From contig JAIOQD010000009.1 in NCBI GenBank assembly GCA_021413595.1, positions 1 to 7,927 of the forward strand: a DNA stretch of 7,927 bases. The letters run 5' to 3'. Of the stretch, positions 1-6,849 are shown one piece after another (the first letter of the stretch is position 1; every line of letters starts with the position of its first letter). The stretch comes from Bacteroidota bacterium. Lineage in GTDB: Bacteria > Bacteroidota > Bacteroidia > 2-12-FULL-35-15. The translations under genes were made by a program, and so were the position numbers. The notes beneath the pieces were generated by a model. The model was not told where the DNA came from. It was given only the letters and a program-made list of their open reading frames with translations, and made no database searches.

Positions 1-2193
1 GAATGTTTTGAAACATATTTAAAACCTTTGGGGCTTACCTCCTTGCTTGACGCACCTATACGAAAAGGTGGCCTTGTGATTGGAATAGTTTGTTTTGAGC
101 AAGGCGGATCTCCACGTAGCTGGACCATTGACGAGCAGTTATTTGCAGGGGCAATAGCTGATTCTATTTCAATTTTATTGGAATCAATAGAAAGAATAAA
201 AGCTGAAAAGGCCTTTCAGGAAAAGGAACAATTGCTTTCTTCCGTTTATGACACTGTGGGTGATGTCATTTTTGTTTTATCCGTGGAAAAGGAAGAACGA
301 TATAAATTTGTTTCCATTAACAAAACTTTTGTAACCACAACAGGTCAGAAGGATCATCAGGTACTTGGAAAGTATATCGATGAAATAATTTCAGCATCTT
401 CTTTAAAGATGGTGCAGGATAACTACAAAAAGGCGATACTTGAGAAAAAAATTGTTCGTTGGGAAGAGGTTTCAGATTACCCTACCGGACAGCTTATAGG
501 AGAAGTAAGTATAGCACCTATATTTGATGAAAATGGAAAATGCACGCTCCTGGTTGGTGCGGTGCACGACATTACCGATCGCAAAAAAGCTGAGGAGGAG
601 ACCCGCAGAATGAGTCTGGAATTGGAGGAGCGTGTGAAAGAACGAACAATTGCCTTGACTCAAACACAGGAGTCCTTAAAACTTAGTGAAGAAAAGTATC
701 GCAAATTTGTGGAAGAGGCAGGAGATGTTGTTTACAGCTCCGATTACAATGGCTACTTTACTTATGTGAACCCTATGTCAAAAAAAATTACCGGTTATAT
801 TGAAAGTGAGCTCCTTGGAAAATCTTTCACTGAACTTATAGATCCGGAATGGAAAGATAGAGTTGTTAAATTCTACAAAGAACAATTCGATAATAAAATT
901 CGTGAAACGTTGTTCTCATTTCCTATCATTACAAAATTAGGAGAAAAAAAATGGGTGGAACAAACAGTAATTCAACAACGTGAAGGCGGTAGGGTTATCG
1001 GGCATCAAGCTATTGTGAGAGATATAACAGAACGTAAAAAGAGTGAAGAAGAAATTAAGCAAAAATCCGAAGAATTGGAACGGTCTAATAAAAACCTTAA
1101 CGACAGCGAACAACAAACACAGTCTATTTTTAACAGCGCACCTGATGCTGTTATTGTTATCAATGAGGAAAATAGAATTGTAAAGTGGAACCATAAAGCA
1201 GAAAAACTTTTTGATTGGAATGAATCAGAAGTTATTGGTAAACCTTTATATAATTATATTATTCCGGAACGCTACCGCGAAAGGCATAAAAATGGGATGA
1301 AACATTATTTAGCCTCAGGAGATGGTCCTTTTTTGAATAAGGATATTGAAATAGAAGCGATAAATAAAAATGGGATTGAGTTTAGTATTTCATTGACTAT
1401 TTCACCTGTAGGCGTAAAAGATAAAATACTATTTATCGGCTTTATAAGAGATATAACCGAACGAAAAAGGATCGAAGAAGAAATAAAAAAAAAATCAGAA
1501 GAACTTGTTCGCTCTAATCAGGAGTTAGAGCAGTTTGCTTATATCGCTTCACATGATTTGCAGGAACCGTTGCGTACCATTTCAAACTTTGTTGGACTGC
1601 TAGGAAAAACGCTGTTAGGAAAAACAGATGATGTTACCAATGATTATCTTAATTTTATTACAGGCGCTACTTCCAAAATGCAAAATCTTATTAAAGATTT
1701 GCTAGATTATTCTAGAGTAGGAAAAACGATTACATTCTCAATCATTGATTGCAATAGTATCCTTAAAGATGTACTTGCCGGAATGGATGCTTCAATTAAA
1801 GAAAGCAAAGCAATAATAACATCTGATGTTCTTCCTAAAGTAAAAGCCAATGAAATACAATTGAAACAATTATTTCAGAATTTGGTCAGCAATGGTATAA
1901 AGTTCAGGAAGAAAAATAGTGTACCGGAAATAAAAATTACTGTTGAAGAAAAAGCTACAGAATACCTTTTTGCTGTAAAAGACAATGGTATTGGAATTGA
2001 AGAAAAAGATATAAGTAAACTTTTTGTTCTTTTCCAACGTTTACACAGGGAAGCTGAATATCCCGGTACAGGCTTAGGTTTGGCAACGAGCAAAAAAATC
2101 GTTCTTCTGCATGGAGGTAAAATATGGGTAGAGTCGAAATTAGGTAAGGGAAGCACTTTTTATTTCACTCTTCCCAAAAATAAGTTAAATTGA
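1..2193 (+). CDS. Multi-sensor GAF-PAS-PAS-PAS histidine kinase, 5'-truncated by the window edge
   Basis: Sensor histidine kinase, probably cytoplasmic because no membrane segment is visible. The frame is open from base 1 (first codon GAA), so the TTG at 28 is not a credible start and the gene begins upstream. Counting codons from base 1: the end of a GAF domain (about 1-65, with 'LDAPIR', 'IGIVCFEQ' and 'SWTIDEQLFAGAIAD'); PAS 1 (about 75-195, ending 'VHDITDRKKAEEE'); a coiled coil (about 198-230); PAS 2 (about 228-345, ending 'VRDITERKK'); PAS 3 (about 374-490, 'SAPDAVIVINEENRIVKWN'); HisKA with phospho-acceptor His518 (bases 1552-1554) in 'SHDLQEPLR'; and HATPase_c with an N box ('NLVSNGIKF'), G1 box ('DNGIGI'), F box ('LFQRLH') and G2 box ('GTGLGLA'). 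The C-terminus is complete ('FYFTLPKNKLN'). The transmitter resembles cyanobacterial phytochrome kinases. It is the only one of the three kinases here with an intact catalytic core in one frame. The ligands of its sensors cannot be read from the sequence. Confidence 0.95.
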   Translation, partial: ECFETYLKPLGLTSLLDAPIRKGGLVIGIVCFEQGGSPRSWTIDEQLFAGAIADSISILLESIERIKAEKAFQEKEQLLSSVYDTVGDVIFVLSVEKEERYKFVSINKTFVTTTGQKDHQVLGKYIDEIISASSLKMVQDNYKKAILEKKIVRWEEVSDYPTGQLIGEVSIAPIFDENGKCTLLVGAVHDITDRKKAEEETRRMSLELEERVKERTIALTQTQESLKLSEEKYRKFVEEAGDVVYSSDYNGYFTYVNPMSKKITGYIESELLGKSFTELIDPEWKDRVVKFYKEQFDNKIRETLFSFPIITKLGEKKWVEQTVIQQREGGRVIGHQAIVRDITERKKSEEEIKQKSEELERSNKNLNDSEQQTQSIFNSAPDAVIVINEENRIVKWNHKAEKLFDWNESEVIGKPLYNYIIPERYRERHKNGMKHYLASGDGPFLNKDIEIEAINKNGIEFSISLTISPVGVKDKILFIGFIRDITERKRIEEEIKKKSEELVRSNQELEQFAYIASHDLQEPLRTISNFVGLLGKTLLGKTDDVTNDYLNFITGATSKMQNLIKDLLDYSRVGKTITFSIIDCNSILKDVLAGMDASIKESKAIITSDVLPKVKANEIQLKQLFQNLVSNGIKFRKKNSVPEIKITVEEKATEYLFAVKDNGIGIEEKDISKLFVLFQRLHREAEYPGTGLGLATSKKIVLLHGGKIWVESKLGKGSTFYFTLPKNKLN

Positions 2194-2243
2194 TAACTTG
2201 TAATTCGATAAAAAACAAACTAAGGCCTAAGCGCCTAAACCAA

Positions 2244-2284
2244 AAACAGAGCTTTTCTCGCTTCAGAGAAGAACGCTGCTGTTT
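2244..2284 (+). terminator. Compound stem-loop after kinase 1, possible terminator
   Basis: Nested inverted repeats lie about 50 bases after the kinase stop codon. The outer arms are AAACAG (2244-2249) and CTGTTT (2279-2284). The middle arms are AGC (2250-2252) and GCT (2275-2277), with G2278 bulged. The inner arms are TTCTC (2255-2259) and GAGAA (2266-2270). Only three T residues follow, so this is not a canonical intrinsic terminator. It may be a transcript-end or processing hairpin. The role is inferred. Confidence 0.35.
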
Positions 2285-2342
2285 AAAGCGCCTCTCGCTA
2301 AACAATCCTCTGCTCTTCCTCTGCAATAAATTTCCAGCTCTT

Positions 2343-2400
2343 ACTGATAATATTGGTACTCAATAAAATAACTTGAAAATTTTCAGTACCGATTGTTAGT
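2343..2400. repeat. Imperfect inverted repeat with an internal perfect palindrome
   Basis: The left arm (2343-2360) and right arm (2385-2400) pair imperfectly. The core GGTACT (2355-2360) and AGTACC (2385-2390) is perfect, and the outer parts pair with small bulges and a G-T pair. The loop contains the perfect 12-base palindrome TGAAAATTTTCA (2374-2385). It could be an RNA hairpin, an operator or a mobile-element remnant; nothing here decides between them. Confidence 0.45.
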
Positions 2401-2503
2401 GTGCGTTTCGTCATTTCATTTCGTTGTTGTTGTATCTATTTTTACACTCGAATAAGAATCGAATTTATCAAATAATTATACATCATTCCATTGTAAAAAA
2501 ATC

Positions 2504-2510
2504 AAGGAGA
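2504..2510 (+). promoter_or_regulatory. Ribosome binding site AAGGAGA for the PAS gene at 2519
   Basis: AAGGAGA ends 8 bases before the ATG at 2519, a good Shine-Dalgarno match at standard spacing. It supports ATG 2519 as the true start. It stands out because the other starts here (5211, 6850 and 7698) have only AT-rich upstream sequence, which is the usual pattern in Bacteroidota. Confidence 0.65.
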
Positions 2511-2518
2511 TTCCATTT

Positions 2519-3496
2519 ATGACTTTAGTAATTAATCAAAATACTCAGGAAACAACTTTAGGTTTGCAGGGGCTTTTAGACGCTATTGTTAAATCTTCCG
2601 ATGATGCCATTATCAGTAAAACCATGGATGGAATTATTACCTATTGGAATGCAGGTGCAGAAAAAATATTTGGATATAAATCTGAAGAAGTAATTGGAAA
2701 ATCTATCAACATCCTTTGTCCAACTAAAATAGATGAACATAAACTTATTTTAGAAAAATACAACAAGGGAGAAAAAATTGAACATTATGAAACACAAAGG
2801 ATTAAAAAAGACGGTTCAAAAATAGATGTATCCTTAACGGTTTCTCCCATTTTCGATGATAAGAAAGTGATTATAGGGTTTTCAAATATTGCTAGAGATA
2901 TTACAAAAAGATCTAATTATTCGCAATATGTTCGAGGTTTAATTGAAGCCAGTTTGGATCCCTTAGTTATCATTAGCACAGAAGGGAAAATTACCGATGT
3001 TAACGAAGCTTCTGTAAAAGTTACAGGTGTTTCACGCGAAAAGCTGCTTGGGACTGGCTTTTCAACTTATTTTACAGAACCCACTAAAGCACAGGAAGGT
3101 TATAAGCAAGTTTTTGAAAAAGGTTTTGCTACCGATTACCCTCTAACGATAAAACATACAAATGGAAAATTAACAGATGTATTATTTAATTTGTCGGTAT
3201 ATAAGGATAGCGAGGGTTCTGTCATTGGTGTTGTCGCAGCTGCACGTGATATCACTGAAAGAAAAAAATCGGAGAGTAAATTTCTTGGATTATTGGAATC
3301 TGCGCCAGATGCTATTGTTATTATAAATGGCTCCGGAGAAATTCAATTGGTAAATTCTCAAACCGAGCGACTTTTTGGATACAAGAGAGAGGAAATTATT
3401 GGAAAAGAAATTGAAATATTAATTCCTTCCAGTTATAAAGATGTTGATCCTGCACACAGAACAACTTTTTTCGATAACCTTGAAAGATTTGAATGA
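2519..3496 (+). CDS. PAS-domain sensor part of a broken histidine kinase (N-terminal fragment)
   Basis: This 325-residue frame starts at ATG 2519, supported by AAGGAGA upstream. It contains PAS A (about 16-130, 'SSDDAIISKTMDGIITYWN', ending 'IARDITKR'), PAS B (about 137-248, 'EASLDPLVIISTEGKITDVNEAS', ending 'AARDITERKK') and the first part of PAS C (254-325, 'SAPDAIVIINGSGEIQLVN', 'IPSSYKDVDPAHRTTFF'). PAS C stops at TGA 3494-3496, just after the stretch that normally precedes its last beta strands. There is no transmitter in this frame. Kinase homology resumes in the next frame over (3441-4823), so this is best read as the front half of one gene whose reading frame was lost by deletion. If it is translated alone it would be a PAS-only protein with an incomplete third domain. 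Programmed frameshifting is possible, but I see no recognisable slippery site. Confidence 0.8.
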   Translation: MTLVINQNTQETTLGLQGLLDAIVKSSDDAIISKTMDGIITYWNAGAEKIFGYKSEEVIGKSINILCPTKIDEHKLILEKYNKGEKIEHYETQRIKKDGSKIDVSLTVSPIFDDKKVIIGFSNIARDITKRSNYSQYVRGLIEASLDPLVIISTEGKITDVNEASVKVTGVSREKLLGTGFSTYFTEPTKAQEGYKQVFEKGFATDYPLTIKHTNGKLTDVLFNLSVYKDSEGSVIGVVAAARDITERKKSESKFLGLLESAPDAIVIINGSGEIQLVNSQTERLFGYKREEIIGKEIEILIPSSYKDVDPAHRTTFFDNLERFE

Positions 3497-3740
3497 GGCT
3501 TCTGTAAAAATTACCGGTATCCTTCGCGAAGATATGATCGGAACCGATTTCTTAAATTATTTTACTGAACCCCAAAAAGCAAGAGAGGTTTACCAACAGG
3601 TTTTTGAAAAAAATTTTGTTGCCGATTACCCATTAACCATACGTCATATAAATGGAAAATTAACCGATGTATTATACAATGCTTCGCTGTATAAAGATAA
3701 TTACGGGAAGGTGCTTGGTGTAATCGCCACTGCACGTGAT
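2994..3740 (+). repeat. Direct repeat of a PAS-coding block (2994-3250 and 3484-3740)
   Basis: Two blocks of about 257 bases align without gaps at an offset of exactly 490 bases. As a sample, 58 of 70 bases match between 3111-3180 and 3601-3670 by my count. The blocks encode PAS B and the PAS at the start of the next frame ('NEASVKVTG' and 'NEASVKITG'; 'NGKLTDVL' in both). Because 490 leaves a remainder of 1 when divided by 3, the second copy lies in another frame. Similarity fades upstream of about 3484, which marks the probable deletion junction. Confidence 0.8.
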
Positions 3741-4823
3741 GTAACCCAACAAAAATTACTTGAAAAAAAACTAATAGAATACAAACATTTTTTTAACCAC
3801 TCTGCCGATTTTTCCTGCATTGCAAATACGCAAGGTTATTTCGAAATTCTTAATCCTAATTTTGAAAAAGTATTGGGTTATTCTGAAAAGGAATTGCTTG
3901 ATAATAAGTTTGTGTATTTTGTACATCCCGATGATGTTGAATCCACGCAAAAGGAAGTTGACAAGCTGAAAACAGGTGCTGTCACTATTAATTTTGTGAA
4001 TAGGTATCGAAAAAAAGATGGAAATTATTTATGGTTTGATTGGAACGCAACTCCCGATACTGCCACAGGAAAGCTTTATGCTATTGCCAGAGATATCACC
4101 GAGAAAAAAAAGGCCGAAACAAATCTAATACAACTTTCATTGGAATTAGCCCGCTCTAACCAGGATTTGGAGCAATTTGCTTATATCGCCTCACATGATT
4201 TGCAAGAACCGTTGCGAACAATTTCCAGCTTTGTTCAGCTGCTTGATAAAAATAAATCCGAAACAATAGATGAAGAAACAAAGGAATATTTTCAATTTAT
4301 TACGAAAGCAACGGATAAAATGAAAAATCTCATTAGAGATTTACTGGCTTATTCAAGAGTAGGAAAAAGTATTGAATTATCAACTGTTGATTGTAATATC
4401 ATTCTTAAAGAGGTTATAGCAGAAATGGATACATCAATTAAAGAAAGCAAAGCCCAGATAACCTCTGCTATCCTTCCAAAAGTAAAAGGGAATGAGGTAC
4501 AACTGAAAAAATTATTTCAGAATTTGATTAGCAATGGTATAAAATTTCGAAAGAAAAATAGTATCCCGGAAATAAATATTAGTGTGGAGGAAAAAGAAAC
4601 AGAGTATGTTTTTGCTGTAAAAGATAATGGTATCGGCATCGAAGACAAAAACATCGATAAAGTTTTTCTTCTTTTTCAACGTTTAAATTCCGAAACCGAA
4701 TATTCAGGCACAGGAATTGGCTTGGCTATATGTAAAAAAATTGTTGCCATGCATGGAGGTAAAATATGGGTGGACTCGAAAATGGGTGAGGGGAGCGCTT
4801 TCAGCTTCACTCTTCCAAAATGA
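3441..4823 (+). CDS. PAS-PAS histidine kinase, C-terminal part of the broken gene
   Basis: This frame overlaps the preceding one by 56 bases, in the next reading frame. From ATG 3441 it has 460 residues, but roughly the first 15 look like out-of-frame sequence and no ribosome binding site is evident, so the start is doubtful. Contents: a PAS lacking its first strands (about 16-105, 'LNEASVKITG', ending 'TARDVTQQK'); a complete PAS with a PAC-like end (about 112-222, 'RYRKKDGNYLWFDWNATP', 'IARDITEKKK'); HisKA with His252 (bases 4194-4196) in 'SHDLQEPLR'; and HATPase_c with an N box ('NLISNGIKF'), G1 box ('DNGIGI') and G2 box ('GTGIGLAI'), ending 'FSFTLPK'. All catalytic motifs are present, so the transmitter itself could fold. 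Its sensor input is cut off from PAS A to C unless translation shifts frame. I treat it as part of a pseudogene with moderate confidence. Confidence 0.8.
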   Translation: MLILHTEQLFSITLKDLNEASVKITGILREDMIGTDFLNYFTEPQKAREVYQQVFEKNFVADYPLTIRHINGKLTDVLYNASLYKDNYGKVLGVIATARDVTQQKLLEKKLIEYKHFFNHSADFSCIANTQGYFEILNPNFEKVLGYSEKELLDNKFVYFVHPDDVESTQKEVDKLKTGAVTINFVNRYRKKDGNYLWFDWNATPDTATGKLYAIARDITEKKKAETNLIQLSLELARSNQDLEQFAYIASHDLQEPLRTISSFVQLLDKNKSETIDEETKEYFQFITKATDKMKNLIRDLLAYSRVGKSIELSTVDCNIILKEVIAEMDTSIKESKAQITSAILPKVKGNEVQLKKLFQNLISNGIKFRKKNSIPEINISVEEKETEYVFAVKDNGIGIEDKNIDKVFLLFQRLNSETEYSGTGIGLAICKKIVAMHGGKIWVDSKMGEGSAFSFTLPK

Positions 4824-4887
4824 AAATCAAATGTTCCCTTCTTCGATACCTCCGAATGCGGATTACACGAATTAAATTGAAGAACAA

Positions 4888-5054
4888 TTAGTATCTGTTT
4901 AAAATTTAATCAAAAAAATGCAGTATGAATAATATTAGGTCTTGGCACATATTTCGACAAGCTCAATATGACCTCGCTCATGGTCAGTCTGAGCCTGTCG
5001 AAGACATTGCGTTGGCCCAACAAAAATTTTGATTGAAATTTAAACGGGTACTTA
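4888..5054. mobile_element. MITE-like foldback element with about 28-base terminal inverted repeats
   Basis: The arms at 4888-4915 and 5027-5054 are inverted repeats matching at 23 of 28 positions by my alignment. The best block is GTTTAAA (4897-4903) and ATCAAAA (4909-4915) against TTTTGAT (5027-5033) and TTTAAAC (5039-5045). The 167-base unit has no coding capacity. It encloses a second, unrelated inverted repeat (4952-5003), and weaker pairing continues between the two. No target-site duplication is obvious. It could be a non-autonomous insertion element or a structured RNA; the mobile reading is inferred from architecture. Confidence 0.5.
4952..5003. repeat. REP-like palindrome (TTCGACA...TGTCGAA type)
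   Basis: The 22-base arms 4952-4973 and 4982-5003 match at 17 positions around an 8-base loop (4974-4981). The conserved blocks are TTCGACA, GCTCA and TGACC with their complements GGTCA, TGAGC and TGTCGAA. From general knowledge, palindromes with TTCGACA/GCTCAG cores recur in intergenic regions of many Bacteroidota, where they may serve as transcript-end hairpins or REP elements. One full copy is visible in this window. Confidence 0.65.
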
Positions 5055-5210
5055 GATTTTCAAAAGCCTGTTAAATGTTGCGTTGAAAGAGTGGGAAATG
5101 AACAAACACTATTATTAACTTAAAGTTGCGGACTTAAAAATGCCATTTTTGTTGATGTTTTAGCATATTAAAAGAATGTTTAAAAAACGAAACTTGTAAA
5201 TTTTGTTTTC

Positions 5211-6641
5211 ATGGATGAAGCCTCAAAAATAAATAATTTGTTAGAGCAGGTTGAAAAACTGAGGCAAGAAAACGCTATGCTTCGTAGAGATTTTAGTTTG
5301 CTGCCAAATGGCAATACAGTTAATGTCCCCGAGGCTATGAAACCCTTGTTTGACTTTGCTCAAAAAAAAGTGGGAGACTATTTTCGTGAACTCAAAATGG
5401 ATCCTACTAAAGGAACTATTGAAATTAATGATCAGCGTTATATACTTATTCGAGCTTCAGCATTGTCCATCGATTTTTTAAGCACTATACAAAAATTATA
5501 TGCCGATAAAGGCGAAGAGGAGGCATTAGTTATTGGGAAGAATTTTTTATTTGATATTTCACATGTAATTGGCACGAATGATGCGAAAAATTTCCAGTCC
5601 ACAATGCATCTTACCGAACCCATCGCAAAACTTTCTGCCGGTCCCGTTCATTTTGCTTATTCAGGATGGGCGTATGTTGATATACTCCCAGAAAGTAAAC
5701 CTACGGCCGATGAAAATTTTTATATGATCTATCGCCATCCGTTTTCTTTTGAAGCCGACTCCTGGATCCGCGCTGGAAAAAAATCCGACTTACCGGTATG
5801 TATTATGAATTCGGGCTACTCATCGGGCTGGTGCGAAGAGAGCTTTGGGATGCCACTCACAGCTGTTGAGGTTACTTGTAAAGCCAGAGGCGATGAGCAT
5901 TGTACTTTTATTATGTCACCTCCAAATAAAATAGAAGACCACCTTGAGAGGTATTCTTCATTGATTAAAAATGGATCCAATAAAAAAATTAAATATCAAA
6001 TCCCTACTTTTTTTGAGCGAAAAAAAGTGGAAGAAATAATAAAGCAAAAATCGGAGGAGCTGATTCGTTCCAACAAAGAACTGGAGCAATTTGCTTATTT
6101 ATCATCACATGATTTGCAAACGCCACTTATCACTATTGTTAATTTTGTAGGGTTACTTGAGAAAACATATTCCGGAAAAACAGACGAAAACATTAAATTA
6201 TACTTGGGCTTTATTTTATCAGCTACCTCAAAAATGCAAAACATGATCAAGGACTTGCAGGAATTTTCAAGGATCGGAAAAAGCATATCGTTAGGAACTG
6301 TTGATTGCAATAAAATTTTGAATGCGACCATTAGTGATCTGGGGGTATTCATTAAAGAAAGTAATGCAAAAATCACTTTTGATAATCTCCCTGTGTTAAA
6401 AGGAGATGGCGTAAGGCTGAAACAACTGTTTCTGAATTTGATTGGCAACGCCATAAAATTTCGTAAAAAAAATGGTAAACCCGAAATTACAATTACCGCA
6501 GAAGAGAAAAATACCGAATATCTTTTTATCATAAAAGACAACGGAATTGGAATAGAAGAAAAATATTTCAAAAAACTGTTTAATGTTTTTCAACGACTGC
6601 ATACGGATGAAGAATTTCCGGGCACAGGAATAGGTCAATAA
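5211..6641 (+). CDS. XylR_N/V4R-sensor histidine kinase, truncated within the ATPase domain
   Basis: 476 residues from ATG 5211. A short coiled coil (about 5-26) is followed by a XylR_N-like region (about 45-145, 'IEINDQRYILIRASALSIDFL', 'GPVHFAYSGWAYVDI') and a V4R domain (about 165-236, 'SGYSSGWCEESFG', 'CKARGDEHC'). Cys197, Glu220, Cys223 and Cys231 have the spacing I recall for the zinc ligands of the phenol sensor MopR (Cys155, Glu178, Cys181, Cys189), so a zinc site is likely. HisKA follows, with His300 (bases 6108-6110) in 'SHDLQTPL', then HATPase_c with an N box ('NLIGNAIKF'), G1 box ('DNGIGI') and F box ('FQRLH'). The protein stops at 'GTGIGQ', inside the G2 box. About 33-37 residues present in the two paralogues are missing, including the 'HGGKIWV' strand. 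ATP binding is therefore probably impaired. The ligand is unknown; small aromatic compounds are suggested only by the domain family. Confidence 0.88.
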   Translation: MDEASKINNLLEQVEKLRQENAMLRRDFSLLPNGNTVNVPEAMKPLFDFAQKKVGDYFRELKMDPTKGTIEINDQRYILIRASALSIDFLSTIQKLYADKGEEEALVIGKNFLFDISHVIGTNDAKNFQSTMHLTEPIAKLSAGPVHFAYSGWAYVDILPESKPTADENFYMIYRHPFSFEADSWIRAGKKSDLPVCIMNSGYSSGWCEESFGMPLTAVEVTCKARGDEHCTFIMSPPNKIEDHLERYSSLIKNGSNKKIKYQIPTFFERKKVEEIIKQKSEELIRSNKELEQFAYLSSHDLQTPLITIVNFVGLLEKTYSGKTDENIKLYLGFILSATSKMQNMIKDLQEFSRIGKSISLGTVDCNKILNATISDLGVFIKESNAKITFDNLPVLKGDGVRLKQLFLNLIGNAIKFRKKNGKPEITITAEEKNTEYLFIIKDNGIGIEEKYFKKLFNVFQRLHTDEEFPGTGIGQ

Positions 6642-6849
6642 ATAATATAAGCACTACTGCTTGATATTACTACGTATGCTTCACACTGAGTTCCGTAGTA
6701 TTGCGGAAGGTGTGCGCAGGGCAACCCATATATACTTAGAAGGTCAGTATGACGGTCGTACCATTTAGCCTGAGTTCAGTTAAAACGATTATAGGCTATT
6801 GCCTAATTCAATAAATTAATTTAACAAAAATTAAAAACAATTGCTGCGT
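6642..6849. other. Spacer after the truncated kinase, with small inverted repeats
   Basis: No gene and no continuation of the kinase C-terminus in any frame. Visible structures are TACTACG/CGTAGTA (6668-6674 and 6694-6700), TTCCG/CGGAA (6692-6696 and 6703-6707) and the tight hairpin TAGGC-TATT-GCCTA (6792-6805). The first half is more GC-rich than the surrounding spacers. It may be a remnant of whatever replaced the kinase 3' end, but no known element is recognisable. No clear promoter or Shine-Dalgarno sequence was found for the regulator that follows. Confidence 0.5.

Larger units (their letters stand above)
2194..2518. other. Palindrome-rich intergenic spacer
   Basis: 325 bases with no convincing open frame. 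They hold a compound stem-loop (2244-2284), an imperfect palindrome (2343-2400) and a Shine-Dalgarno sequence just before the next gene. I found no clear Bacteroidota -7 element (TAnnTTTG), so the promoter of the following gene is not identified. Confidence 0.7.
4824..5210. other. Intergenic spacer carrying a foldback element
   Basis: 387 bases with no credible gene. A MITE-like inverted-repeat element (4888-5054) with a nested REP-like palindrome (4952-5003) fills the middle. The remaining 156 bases before the next ATG are AT-rich, and I see no TAnnTTTG promoter element at acceptable spacing and no Shine-Dalgarno sequence. Confidence 0.7.

Noticed and set aside
3461..3496. Programmed +1 frameshift joining the two halves of kinase 2 (T6 run and TTTGAATGA)
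   Set aside because: No known slippery motif fits the required shift, and parts of two PAS domains are missing, so a deletion explains the data better.
5193..5201. TAAATTTTG as a -7 promoter element for the V4R kinase
   Set aside because: The spacing within the element is one base too long (TA, three bases, TTTG), no -33 TTTG lies at the right distance, and it would leave almost no leader.
6095..6571. A 158-residue open frame on the - strand
   Set aside because: It lies wholly inside the HisKA/HATPase region of the V4R kinase, whose motifs are unmistakable on the + strand.
6711..6728. GTGTGCGCAGGG as a group II intron 5' end
   Set aside because: The resemblance is superficial; there is no domain V hairpin, reverse transcriptase or plausible 3' end nearby.
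6741..6757. GGTCAGTATGACGGTCG as a second, half REP-like repeat
   Set aside because: It resembles one arm of the 4952-5003 palindrome over a few blocks, but the opposite arm is absent and the match is too short to claim.
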